Shown here piece by piece: positions 8,086 through 15,255 of a stretch of 26,409 nucleotides of DNA. A program made the translations under genes and the position numbers. The DNA comes from CAYNRG01 sp047973125 (GTDB taxonomy: Bacteria; Bacillota_I; Bacilli_A; Erysipelotrichales; Erysipelotrichaceae): assembly GCA_047973125.1 (NCBI GenBank), contig JBKEBK010000010.1, positions 1-26,409 of the forward strand. Direction: 5' to 3'. The first letter of the stretch is position 1. The number at the start of each line of letters is the position of its first letter. The notes under the pieces were generated by a model that made no database searches, was not told where the DNA came from, and saw nothing but the letters and a program-made list of their open reading frames with translations.

Positions 8086-8961
8086 TTATAATAGAGAGTC
8101 CTGTGTCATCTTCCTATATTCTTTAGGACTGATGCCATAGGTCTTTTTAAATGCTCGATAAAAGTTTGCATAATCACTAAAGCCGCATTTTTGACAAACT
8201 TTCGTTGGTGCAATATTCTCAGTAAGCATTTGTTTAGAGTAGATTAATCTTTTCTTTAGAATATATTTATATAAACTAGTTCCGGTAAGACTTTTAAATT
8301 CATGAGATAAGTAATATTTATCGATAAAGAATTTGTTGGCTATAAAATCTAATGACAAATCTTTCTGATAGTTTTCATTAATATAGTTTAAAGCCTCAAT
8401 GATTGCAGGGCTCTTACTTTTTACTGTGGCATTATTTTCTTTTTGTAGAAGTGAGAATCTATTAAGTTCAACAATTAGTTGCATAAAGTAAGCAAAAGAC
8501 ATTGCATCATTTGCATAGTTGTTTGAAGAGGATTCCTGCAGTAGCGAAGCTAATAATGGCGTAATCTTTTCTCTATAGCTTGGTGGTAATCTTAGTAGAT
8601 TGCTGTGGGTTGGAAGACTAAAGTCAAAACAAGTGGTTAATGATGCATAATGTGAAGCTAAATTATCTAAGAATTTTTTATTTATCCACATTACTATTCT
8701 TTCACAAACCTGTTGATCTTGGGTGGCTTGTGGATGATGTAGTTCAAGAGGATTAACAAATAAGATGTCTCCAGAAATCAAATGATATTTTTTGTTTTCA
8801 ATACTATAATCAAGACTACCATCAAGGAAAAAATAAATTTCATAAAAGTCGTGATGGTGGACATCGACACTTTCTTCGTAGGCGTTTGAATATAAGAATA
8901 CTTCAAACTGTTCGTTATTCATATGTTGTCTATTACTAAAGATTTGTTTTACTTTTTTCAT
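8086..8961 (-). CDS. AraC-family transcriptional regulator with N-terminal cupin sensor
   Basis: This 291-residue regulator has an N-terminal cupin-like sugar-sensing domain (YEESVDVHHHDFYEIYFFLDG...GDILFVNPLELHHP) and a C-terminal AraC/XylS DNA-binding domain with two helix-turn-helix units (LSLDFIANKFFIDKYYLSHEFKSLTG and CQKCGFSDYANFYRAFKKTYGISPKEYR). The frame opens at 8985, but the ATG at 8959-8961 is preferred because AAGGA lies 8 nt upstream; a later ATG (NNEQFEVF) is less well placed. It is divergent from the GH2 gene at 9159, so it probably controls that enzyme and itself, most likely as an activator. The ligand is unknown. Confidence 0.92.
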   Translation of the reverse strand: MKKVKQIFSNRQHMNNEQFEVFLYSNAYEESVDVHHHDFYEIYFFLDGSLDYSIENKKYHLISGDILFVNPLELHHPQATQDQQVCERIVMWINKKFLDNLASHYASLTTCFDFSLPTHSNLLRLPPSYREKITPLLASLLQESSSNNYANDAMSFAYFMQLIVELNRFSLLQKENNATVKSKSPAIIEALNYINENYQKDLSLDFIANKFFIDKYYLSHEFKSLTGTSLYKYILKKRLIYSKQMLTENIAPTKVCQKCGFSDYANFYRAFKKTYGISPKEYRKMTQDSLL

Positions 8962-9004
8962 GATATTTGTCCTTAATTTAAACATTTATTGTTTAACTAA
9001 TAAC

Positions 9005-9013
9005 ATTATAACA
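9005..9013 (-). promoter_or_regulatory. Extended -10 promoter of the AraC regulator
   Basis: On the minus strand the sequence reads TGTTATAATG: TATAAT (9010-9005) preceded by TGT, an extended -10. There is no clear -35 box 17 bp upstream. A sequence resembling half of the 15-bp palindrome (GTTTAA, 8991-8996) lies close to the predicted start of transcription. Confidence 0.6.
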
Positions 9014-9052
9014 CAATATTTACAATGTTTTATAACAATTATAGCAATTGTA
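9011..9052. promoter_or_regulatory. Two 22-bp-spaced direct repeats, candidate AraC-type binding site
   Basis: CAAT occurs at 9014, 9023, 9036 and 9045. These form two units (CAAT, 5 nt, CAAT) whose copies are displaced by exactly 22 bp, about two helical turns. Two tandem direct repeats, each with two half-sites on the same face, is the usual architecture for AraC-family sites. The second unit overlaps the inverted repeat ACAATT-ATAGC-AATTGT (9035-9051) and touches a possible -35 box of the GH2 gene. Binding is inferred. Confidence 0.45.
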
Positions 9053-9076
9053 TTGTAAAAATTAAGAAAGTATTAT
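9048..9076 (+). promoter_or_regulatory. Candidate promoter of the GH2 gene at 9159
   Basis: TTGTAT (9048-9053), a 17-bp spacer and TATTAT (9071-9076). The -35 box is weak and overlaps the second AraC-type repeat, as expected for an activator-dependent promoter. An alternative -10 (TATACT, 9104-9109) lacks a good -35 box. The choice between them is uncertain. Confidence 0.4.
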
Positions 9077-9081
9077 TAAGG

Positions 9082-9099
9082 TGTTAGCGTTTACAGCTG
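9082..9099. promoter_or_regulatory. cre-like (CcpA) or LacI-type operator before the GH2 gene
   Basis: TGTTAGCGTTTACAGCTG. The reverse strand of its first 14 bases, TGTAAACGCTAACA, fits the core of the Firmicutes catabolite-responsive element (TGNAANCGNWNNCW). The 18-mer agrees at 15 of 18 positions with the site inside the beta-glucuronidase promoter (13359-13376). It lies at or just after the predicted start of transcription, where a bound repressor would block elongation. Confidence 0.5.
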
Positions 9100-9138
9100 T
9101 TTATATACTAATTGTATATAGTTGTGCAGTAATTAAAT

Positions 9139-9157
9139 TGTTTAAAGGAGGTAAACA
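9139..9157 (+). promoter_or_regulatory. Hairpin presenting the Shine-Dalgarno sequence of the GH2 gene in its loop
   Basis: TGTTTA (9139-9144) pairs with TAAACA (9152-9157), enclosing AAGGAGG, the strong ribosome site for the ATG at 9159. This ribosome site decides the start: the frame is open back to a GTG at 9081, which has no such site. Confidence 0.5.
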
Positions 9158-9158
9158 T

Positions 9159-11414
9159 ATGGAAAAACAATTATGGAATGAAGGTTGGAGATTTACGAAA
9201 GAGGCAGTAGAAATCCCTAAAACTATTAGTGAAGTTACAAAAGATTTTACAGAGTTAAATTTGCCACATACTTGGAATGGTATTGATGGACAAGATGGTG
9301 GTAATGATTATTACAGGGGAGCTTGTTATTACACTAAATCCCTGCCGAAATCTGTATTAAAAAGTGGTTCAGTATTTTATTTAGAATTTGAAGGGGTAAA
9401 CTCTTCAGCAGATGTTTATATAAATGGTAATCACTTGACTCGCCATGATGGCGGATATTCGACATTTAGAGTTAATCTCACTGAGTACATCGAAGATGAA
9501 AATTTGATTGTAGTAAAAGTAGATAACTCACCTAATGATTATGTGTATCCACAAATGGCTGATTTTACATTTTATGGTGGTATCTATAGAAATGTTTCAT
9601 TAATTTGTGTTGAAGATGCACATTTTGATTTAGATACTTTTGGATCTTCAGCAATTAAGGTAACACCTGATGTTAAAGGTAGTAACTGTGATGTAAGTGT
9701 AGAAGTTTATGTAGATAATGCTACAGAAGAAAATACACTAACTTACAGTATACTCTCAGGTGGAAAAGTTATTTTAGAAAAAATGGTTTCGGCAAGTGAA
9801 ACTAGGGTTAACTTTGAAATTGAAAATGTTCATTTATGGAATGGTATAAAAGATCCGTTCTTATATACTGCAAAAGTTGAATTAAAATCAAATGATAAAG
9901 TAATTGATAAGAGAGTTACACGTTTTGGGTGTCGTACTTTTGAAATACATCCTGAAAAAGGATTCATTTTAAATGGTAAAGAATATCCACTACGAGGAGT
10001 ATCAAGACATCAAGACTGGCCAAAAATTGGTAATGCACTTAAGAAAGAGCATCATGATAAAGATATGGAATTAATTTGTGAGCTTGGTGCGACTACAATA
10101 AGGCTTGCTCATTATCAACATGATCAGTATTTTTATGATTTATGTGATGAAAAAGGCTTAGTTATTTGGGCTGAAATACCATATATTTCTAAGCATATGC
10201 CAAAAGGTTTTGATAACACAATATCTCAAATGAATGAATTAGTACATCAAAACTACAATCATCCTTCAATTTTTGTTTGGGGGCTGTCTAATGAGATTTC
10301 AATTGGTGGAGAATCAAATCAGAGTCTAATAGATAATCATTATGCTTTAAATGATTTATGTCATGCGTTAGATAAAACAAGACCGACAACAATTGCGGCA
10401 GTTTCAATGTGCGATATTGATTGCGAGTATATTCATATTTCTGATGTACTCTCATATAATCACTACTTTGGATGGTATGGGGGAGAGACCGAACATAATG
10501 GCCCTTGGTTTGATAATTTCCATACTTTATATCCAAACAAGGCAATAGGATGTAGCGAATATGGTTGCGAAGCTTTAGACTGGCATAGCTCAACACCAGA
10601 ACAAGGTGACTATACTGAAGAATACCAAGCTCATTACCACGAAGAGCTGATTAAGCAGTTTTTCTCAAGACCTTACATGTGGTCAACTCATGTCTGGAAC
10701 ATGTTTGATTTTGCAGCAGATGCCAGAGATGAGGGTGGCCTAAAAGGTATGAATAATAAAGGATTAGTTAGATTTGATAGAGAGTATAAAAAAGATTCTT
10801 TCTATGCATATAAAGCATGGCTATCTGATGAAAAGTTTATTCATTTATGCAGCAAGAAATACATTGATAGAGTTGAAGATGTTACAAAGGTAAAAGTTTA
10901 TTCTAATTTAGAAGAAATTGAATTATATCTAAATGGCGAGTTATTTGCAAAGAAAAAAAATGAAAACAATTTTTTCCACTTCGATATACCGAATATTGGG
11001 GAAACAACAATTACTGCTAAGTATCAAGATTTCAGTGATGAGAGTAAAATCAAAAAAGTTGATGAAGCAAATGAAGATTATATTTTAAAAGAAGAGGGTG
11101 ATATCATAAATTGGTTTGATATTGAAATGCCTGATGGTTACTTTAATATTAATGATAAAATTTCTCAGATCATGACCACTTCTGATGGTCAGAAGTTAAT
11201 AATGAGTTTAGTCGAGAAAATGATGCCAAAAGATGAAGGTAGTGCCTTAGGTAATAAGAGCTCAGAGAGTATGATGAAAATGTTATCAGGCTTTACAGTT
11301 AAAAGATTTTACAAATTATTAGGGGCGATGTTTACTAATGATAACACCTCAGAGAAACTACTGGAAATTAATAAAGTATTAAATACAATCAAAAGACCTG
11401 ATTCGAACAACTAG
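9159..11414 (+). CDS. Glycoside hydrolase family 2 enzyme, beta-galactosidase-like
   Basis: The 751-residue retaining glycosidase has the GH2 order: sugar-binding jelly roll (~1-150, LPHTWNGIDGQDGGNDYYRGACYY), immunoglobulin-like domain (~165-265), TIM-barrel catalytic domain (~266-560) and a C-terminal extension. The acid/base is Glu379 in WGLSNEI and the nucleophile Glu467 in GCSEYGCEA. FILNGKEYPLRGVSRHQDW is the typical start of the barrel. There is no signal peptide, so it should be cytoplasmic. It lacks the asparagine-x-lysine signature that marks glucuronidases, so a beta-galactosidase or related beta-glycosidase activity is likeliest; exact substrate unknown. The last ~110 residues are a charged helical region with SGFTVKRFYKLLGAMF. 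It is divergent from the AraC regulator and convergent with the beta-glucuronidase gene. Confidence 0.9.
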   Translation: MEKQLWNEGWRFTKEAVEIPKTISEVTKDFTELNLPHTWNGIDGQDGGNDYYRGACYYTKSLPKSVLKSGSVFYLEFEGVNSSADVYINGNHLTRHDGGYSTFRVNLTEYIEDENLIVVKVDNSPNDYVYPQMADFTFYGGIYRNVSLICVEDAHFDLDTFGSSAIKVTPDVKGSNCDVSVEVYVDNATEENTLTYSILSGGKVILEKMVSASETRVNFEIENVHLWNGIKDPFLYTAKVELKSNDKVIDKRVTRFGCRTFEIHPEKGFILNGKEYPLRGVSRHQDWPKIGNALKKEHHDKDMELICELGATTIRLAHYQHDQYFYDLCDEKGLVIWAEIPYISKHMPKGFDNTISQMNELVHQNYNHPSIFVWGLSNEISIGGESNQSLIDNHYALNDLCHALDKTRPTTIAAVSMCDIDCEYIHISDVLSYNHYFGWYGGETEHNGPWFDNFHTLYPNKAIGCSEYGCEALDWHSSTPEQGDYTEEYQAHYHEELIKQFFSRPYMWSTHVWNMFDFAADARDEGGLKGMNNKGLVRFDREYKKDSFYAYKAWLSDEKFIHLCSKKYIDRVEDVTKVKVYSNLEEIELYLNGELFAKKKNENNFFHFDIPNIGETTITAKYQDFSDESKIKKVDEANEDYILKEEGDIINWFDIEMPDGYFNINDKISQIMTTSDGQKLIMSLVEKMMPKDEGSALGNKSSESMMKMLSGFTVKRFYKLLGAMFTNDNTSEKLLEINKVLNTIKRPDSNN

Positions 11415-11467
11415 TAAATAAATGCTTATTTGTACTTGTTAGTTCGGTAGAAATATTCAGTAATAAA

Positions 11468-11500
11468 AAAAGGCAATACGCTTAAATGGTATTGCCTTTT
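11468..11500. terminator. Bidirectional terminator between the two convergent GH2 genes
   Basis: A perfect 12-bp stem, AAAAGGCAATAC (11468-11479) with GTATTGCCTTTT (11489-11500), around a 9-nt loop. The A- and T-rich ends serve both strands. A weaker, imperfect inverted repeat lies just after the first GH2 stop (CGAAC at 11404, GTTCG at 11442). Confidence 0.88.
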
Positions 11501-11514
11501 ATGATATTAAATTA

Positions 11515-13299
11515 TTATTTTTTATAATTAAACTCGGGGATATTATGCCAACGCTCTCTAATTTTAGTAGCAATCATTTTAGGTTCTCTGTGTCTAGTGA
11601 AAAATCCCTTTTTGTTACCTTGAACACGCATTATAGCTTGCCATACTTCGAAGTCTGCGAAGTTCCAAGCTTGCTCTCCTACAACTTGTGGGAAGTCATC
11701 GAATACTTTATGATTCATTTCATAGTATTTAACCTGATACTCTTCAGTAAACATAATGTCATGAACATCATGTAAGCCAGCTATTGTATCAGCTCCATAC
11801 TCTGTGAATAAAATTGGTTTATCACCATCAATTTGTGACCAAGTTGTAAGCTCGCTACGCAGTTTAGCTTCGGCTGCTTCTAAATCACCACCATCAATAT
11901 ACCAACCATAGTAACGGTTTAAGCATATGACATCAATATATGGATGAATAAAGTCTCTACCAGCTGGTGCCATTAAGTGAGTAACGATTGTAACTGGACG
12001 TTTTTGTACATCTAATGCTTTTGTTAAATCAATTAATGGTTTGAAATATGGAACTGATTCTTCTAATTGAGTATCGGGTTCATTGGCAATGCACCACATT
12101 ACTACTGCTGGGTTATTTTTATCTCTTAGGATTAATTGCTCAATTGCATCACGATGGTTCTTTTCAGTATCTACATATTCCCATGTAGTTAATGGCTTTT
12201 CTTTTTTCTCACCTGTTAATGATCCCATAAAAGCACCCATACTAACCATTAAACCAACCGCTGCAACTTCATCTATTACTACAATGCCTTCTCTTGCAGA
12301 TAGTCTCATCATTTCTTCACTATATGGATAATGTGAAGTTCTATAAGAGTTTGCACCTAACCATTTTAATAATCCAATGTCTTTAACATTAACCGCTTCA
12401 TCTAATCCCTTGCCATGGATATGGAAGTCTTCATGTTTACCAAATCCTTTGAAATAGAATGGTTTATCGTTGATTAAGAATTGTTTTTTTTCAACTTTAA
12501 CAGTTCTAACGCCAAATGGTAACTCATAAACATCACCTTCACTTAAAGTAACTTCAAAGTCATATAAGTAGGCATTAAGTGGCTGCCATAAAGTAACATT
12601 AGGAATTTCTACTTTGCCATCTTTTCCAGTAGCACTAGCAACCACATTTCTATCTTCATCAATGATTTTAATAGATGCTTCTGCATTACCTACAACATCT
12701 AAACTATAATCAACATAACCTGTACTACCAGTAAATGTTGTATTTAAAGTAATGTCTTTTAAATAAGTTTTAGGTGTTGTATATAACTTTACTGGTCTGT
12801 GAATACCGGCATAGTTGAAGAAATCAAATAATCCTTTAGATTTTGTGTTTTCTCCTTCGCCACTTACCTGTCCTACAGGAATTGTTGTATTATCTAAAAT
12901 ATTAGATACAGCAATCTGTAATAAATTTTTACCGGGTTTAACAATATCATTCAATTCAATTTCAAATGGTGTAAATCCACCGATATGTTCTAATAAGAAT
13001 TTTCCATTAACATAAAGTCTAGCTTTATGAGTGGCACTACCAAATCTTAATAAAAGTCTTTCATTTAATAGATCTTTATGAATTACAAGATCTCTTTCAT
13101 ACCAAACCCAGCCCTGATGATTTCTAACCTCGTTTAAACTTGGGATGTCATTGTATGAAGCAGGGACTGGCATACTCATATAGTCTTTTAGTGCTTTACC
13201 AGCTTGTTCTTCATTTAATGCGATTTTATCAAGTTTAAAACGCCAAATACCATCTAAACTGATAAGTTGTCTACTTTCTGTTGCAATTGGATATAACAT
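11515..13299 (-). CDS. uidA: Beta-glucuronidase (GH2)
   Basis: The enzyme hydrolyses beta-D-glucuronides to free glucuronate, which feeds UxaC. The 594-residue protein aligns with E. coli UidA in length and order: sugar-binding domain, Ig-like domain, and TIM barrel from ~275. Landmarks are GFGKHEDFHIHGKG (285-298), the acid/base Glu407 in WCIANEPDT, the nucleophile Glu500 in FTEYGADTIAGLH, and the Asn562-x-Lys564 motif in GNKKGFFTRHREPK, which recognises the glucuronate carboxylate and is the best discriminator from beta-galactosidases. The segment 351-374 (SMGAFMGSLTGEKKEKP) corresponds to the active-site loop 1 region and looks short. There is no signal peptide. It is transcribed alone on the minus strand from a near-perfect promoter with two operator candidates; AGGAG precedes the ATG. 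Confidence 0.96.
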   Translation of the reverse strand: MLYPIATESRQLISLDGIWRFKLDKIALNEEQAGKALKDYMSMPVPASYNDIPSLNEVRNHQGWVWYERDLVIHKDLLNERLLLRFGSATHKARLYVNGKFLLEHIGGFTPFEIELNDIVKPGKNLLQIAVSNILDNTTIPVGQVSGEGENTKSKGLFDFFNYAGIHRPVKLYTTPKTYLKDITLNTTFTGSTGYVDYSLDVVGNAEASIKIIDEDRNVVASATGKDGKVEIPNVTLWQPLNAYLYDFEVTLSEGDVYELPFGVRTVKVEKKQFLINDKPFYFKGFGKHEDFHIHGKGLDEAVNVKDIGLLKWLGANSYRTSHYPYSEEMMRLSAREGIVVIDEVAAVGLMVSMGAFMGSLTGEKKEKPLTTWEYVDTEKNHRDAIEQLILRDKNNPAVVMWCIANEPDTQLEESVPYFKPLIDLTKALDVQKRPVTIVTHLMAPAGRDFIHPYIDVICLNRYYGWYIDGGDLEAAEAKLRSELTTWSQIDGDKPILFTEYGADTIAGLHDVHDIMFTEEYQVKYYEMNHKVFDDFPQVVGEQAWNFADFEVWQAIMRVQGNKKGFFTRHREPKMIATKIRERWHNIPEFNYKK

Positions 13300-13351
13300 A
13301 AATTTCTCCTTTTCTATTATGCGTTAAATACGTCAAATTGTTTACTCTTAA

Positions 13352-13380
13352 ATTATAATGTTAGCGCTTAACGCTGTCAA
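13352..13380 (-). promoter_or_regulatory. Consensus promoter of uidA
   Basis: On the minus strand TTGACA (13380-13375), 17 bp and TATAAT (13357-13352): both boxes are exact consensus. A promoter this strong almost requires a repressor, and operator-like sequence fills the spacer. Confidence 0.9.
13359..13376. promoter_or_regulatory. cre/LacI-type operator inside the uidA promoter spacer
   Basis: TGTTAGCGCTTAACGCTG contains the inverted arms AGCG-CTTAA-CGCT and agrees at 15 of 18 positions with the site at 9082-9099. It occupies most of the space between the -35 and -10 boxes of uidA, where a bound protein would exclude RNA polymerase. It departs from the cre consensus at two positions, so an unlinked LacI-family regulator is as likely as CcpA. 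Confidence 0.5.
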
Positions 13381-13389
13381 CCGTTAAAT

Positions 13390-13404
13390 GTTTAGAAATT
13401 AAAC
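13390..13404. promoter_or_regulatory. Near-perfect copy of the 15-bp palindromic operator upstream of uidA
   Basis: GTTTAGAAATTAAAC keeps the outer arms GTTTA and TAAAC of the site at 6863-6877, with changed inner bases. Its centre (13397) is 17 bp upstream of the uidA -35 box, the same placement as at uxuA. Confidence 0.6.
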
Positions 13405-13523
13405 AACAGCCAAGAATTTTCTTGATTATATAGCTTTTTTGCGATAAATATCAGTTATAAACTTAAAAAAATATCATAAAATATGTACTTATAGAGCTGT
13501 AAAATGCGAATTTTAAGGATATT

Positions 13524-13538
13524 GTTTAAAATTTAAAC
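13524..13538. promoter_or_regulatory. 15-bp perfect palindromic operator upstream of the symporter gene
   Basis: GTTTAAAATTTAAAC is a perfect inverted repeat and the exact reverse complement of the uxuA/ROK site. Its centre (13531) is 16 bp upstream of the -35 box of the symporter promoter. Confidence 0.7.
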
Positions 13539-13546
13539 ACTTTCTA

Positions 13547-13575
13547 TTGATTTATATAATTGTAAGTGCTATCAT
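13547..13575 (+). promoter_or_regulatory. Promoter of the symporter-sulfatase-esterase group
   Basis: TTGATT (13547-13552), a 17-bp spacer and TATCAT (13570-13575). The -10 box is suboptimal, fitting a promoter that depends on, or is tuned by, a bound regulator. Confidence 0.6.
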
Positions 13576-13605
13576 AAAAATATACTTTTACACAGGGAGG
13601 ATAAT

Positions 13606-15102
13606 ATGAGTATAAAAAACGATTTGAAGAAACAAAAGTTAGATGATGACAAAAAGTATAATAGAGCCAAAATTTGGCAGCTATTCTGCTTCTCTTGTAA
13701 TAATCTTTCAACTAATTTACCGTATATGATAATAAGTTTTTACTTATTGTTCTATGCACAAAACTATTTATTATTAAGTGCAGTAATTGTAGGGTGGGTA
13801 ATTACTGGTATGAGAATTTTTGATGGTATCACTGATCCACTTATTGGATTTTTAATTGATAAAACAGATACTAAATTTGGTAAGTTTAGACCATGGATGG
13901 TAGTTGGTAATATCATTATAAATGTGACATTCATAATGATGTTTACAATGGTTAATACTGAATGGAGTGCTACAGTTAAATTACTGACGTTTGTTGGATT
14001 CTATGTAATTCACATTATTGGTTATACAATGCAGACAGCTGCAACAAAAGGTGGAGGAACAGTTATTACTTCTGATCCTCAACAAAGACCTTTATTAGGA
14101 GCTTTCTATGGTGCGTTATCAATGATTTTTGCGATGTTATTTATGTCGTATATTCCATTGCTTGCTCAAAAATATCCATTAAATATGCTTGATCCAGGAT
14201 TTTGGAATCAAGTTACTTGGATTACTGTAGGCTTATCAGTATTCTTCATGATTGTTGCAGTAATTGGTATTTGGAAAAAAGATGTACCTGAAAACTATAA
14301 TGGCTTTGCAACTGCTAAAGTTAAATTAAGAGACTTTATTACAATTATGAAACATAATAAAGCTATTCAAATGTTAATAATTGCAGCCTCTACTGATAAA
14401 TTAGCGTTTTCTATGCAAGGAGCAATTACTGTTTATTTCTATGCGAATGTCTTAATGAATCAAAATATTCAAAGTGTCATGTCTTTGATTAGTATTCCGG
14501 TTTCTATAATATTTATTATAATTGGTACTATCATTGGTAAAAGAGTCACTCAACGTAAAGCTTTCGTTGCGATTACTTGGGTTGGTTTAATTACTTCAGC
14601 ATTAGGAATCTTATTCTTTCCAAAAGTTGGAGCTGAAATTTCTAGTATTAATTTAATTATCTTCTTATTTATCTTTACAATGAGAAGTGGTGCAGCAACT
14701 GTAACTGGAGGCTTTGTTACCTCGATGATTTCTGACTGTGCTGATTATGAAATGTATTTAACAGGTAGAGCTGTACCTGGTATGATGGGAACATTATTTA
14801 GCTTTGTAGATAAACTTGTATCATCGATGAATGGTTTAGTTATCTCACTTATGTTTGGTATCTTTGCATTACAAAATACGGTTATTGAACCTTTAACACC
14901 AGCTACTAACTATGAAGGCTTAACTATGATTATCATTGTTGGATTATTTGTAATGCCAATTCTAGGTTATGTTGCATCAGTTATTTCTATGAAATACTAT
15001 CCATTAAATAAAACAAAAATGGACGAAGTTAAAGAAACTATTGCTTTATATAAAGAACGTGATGCCGATGAAAGAGCTGAAAGACCGGTAATTGAAAAAT
15101 AA
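13606..15102 (+). CDS. GPH-family (MelB/GusB-like) sugar:cation symporter, predicted glucuronide importer
   Basis: This 498-residue protein is an integral membrane protein with about 12 hydrophobic segments. The diagnostic GPH/MFS_2 motif after the second helix is present: FDGITDPLIGFLIDKTDTKFGKFRPWM (Asp73, Asp77, and the cytoplasmic FGKFRPW loop). A further cytoplasmic loop, TVITSDPQQRPLLGAFYG, is typical, and a charged tail closes the protein. GPH transporters move glycosides with a cation; GusB/UidB is the glucuronide member. Placement divergent from uidA and control by the same palindrome as the glucuronate operon suggest glucuronides or their sulfated or acylated forms as cargo, but the cargo cannot be read from sequence. 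GGGAGG lies 5 nt before the ATG. Confidence 0.9.
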   Translation: MSIKNDLKKQKLDDDKKYNRAKIWQLFCFSCNNLSTNLPYMIISFYLLFYAQNYLLLSAVIVGWVITGMRIFDGITDPLIGFLIDKTDTKFGKFRPWMVVGNIIINVTFIMMFTMVNTEWSATVKLLTFVGFYVIHIIGYTMQTAATKGGGTVITSDPQQRPLLGAFYGALSMIFAMLFMSYIPLLAQKYPLNMLDPGFWNQVTWITVGLSVFFMIVAVIGIWKKDVPENYNGFATAKVKLRDFITIMKHNKAIQMLIIAASTDKLAFSMQGAITVYFYANVLMNQNIQSVMSLISIPVSIIFIIIGTIIGKRVTQRKAFVAITWVGLITSALGILFFPKVGAEISSINLIIFLFIFTMRSGAATVTGGFVTSMISDCADYEMYLTGRAVPGMMGTLFSFVDKLVSSMNGLVISLMFGIFALQNTVIEPLTPATNYEGLTMIIIVGLFVMPILGYVASVISMKYYPLNKTKMDEVKETIALYKERDADERAERPVIEK

Positions 15103-15212
15103 TTCATGATTTAAATCAAATCTTAAAAGATATGAAAGATGAAGTTATTAGACATAGGGTATACGCTTCTGATATTGCATCACAAATAGTGAAACAAGAG
15201 TTTAGTATACTA

Positions 15213-15236
15213 AGTGGGATGATAAAACATCCCACT
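15213..15236 (+). terminator. Strong hairpin in the symporter-sulfatase gap (partial terminator or RNA-stabilising element)
   Basis: A perfect 9-bp stem, AGTGGGATG (15213-15221) with CATCCCACT (15228-15236), loop ATAAAA, then ATTTTAA. The T-tract is short, so read-through is likely. It lies 8 bp before the sulfatase ribosome site (AAGGAG, 15245-15250). The gap (15103-15255) also has a 12-bp palindrome, TGATTTAAATCA (15107-15118), and a TATACT (15206-15211) without a good -35 box. Confidence 0.55.
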
Positions 15237-15255
15237 ATTTTAATAAGGAGTGAGT

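Larger units (their letters stand above)
13300..13605. other. Divergent regulatory region between uidA and the symporter gene
   Basis: This 306-bp region has no plausible gene. It holds the uidA promoter with a cre/LacI-like site between its -35 and -10 boxes, a near-perfect copy of the 15-bp palindrome (13390-13404), a perfect copy (13524-13538), and the symporter promoter. The stretch 13405-13520 is very AT-rich with nothing I can name. Confidence 0.8.

Noticed and set aside
9081..9158. N-terminal extension or signal-peptide-like start (GTG at 9081) for the GH2 gene
   Set aside because: The 26 extra residues look hydrophobic, but the GTG has no ribosome site and falls in the cre-like operator, whereas the ATG at 9159 follows a perfect AAAGGAGG.
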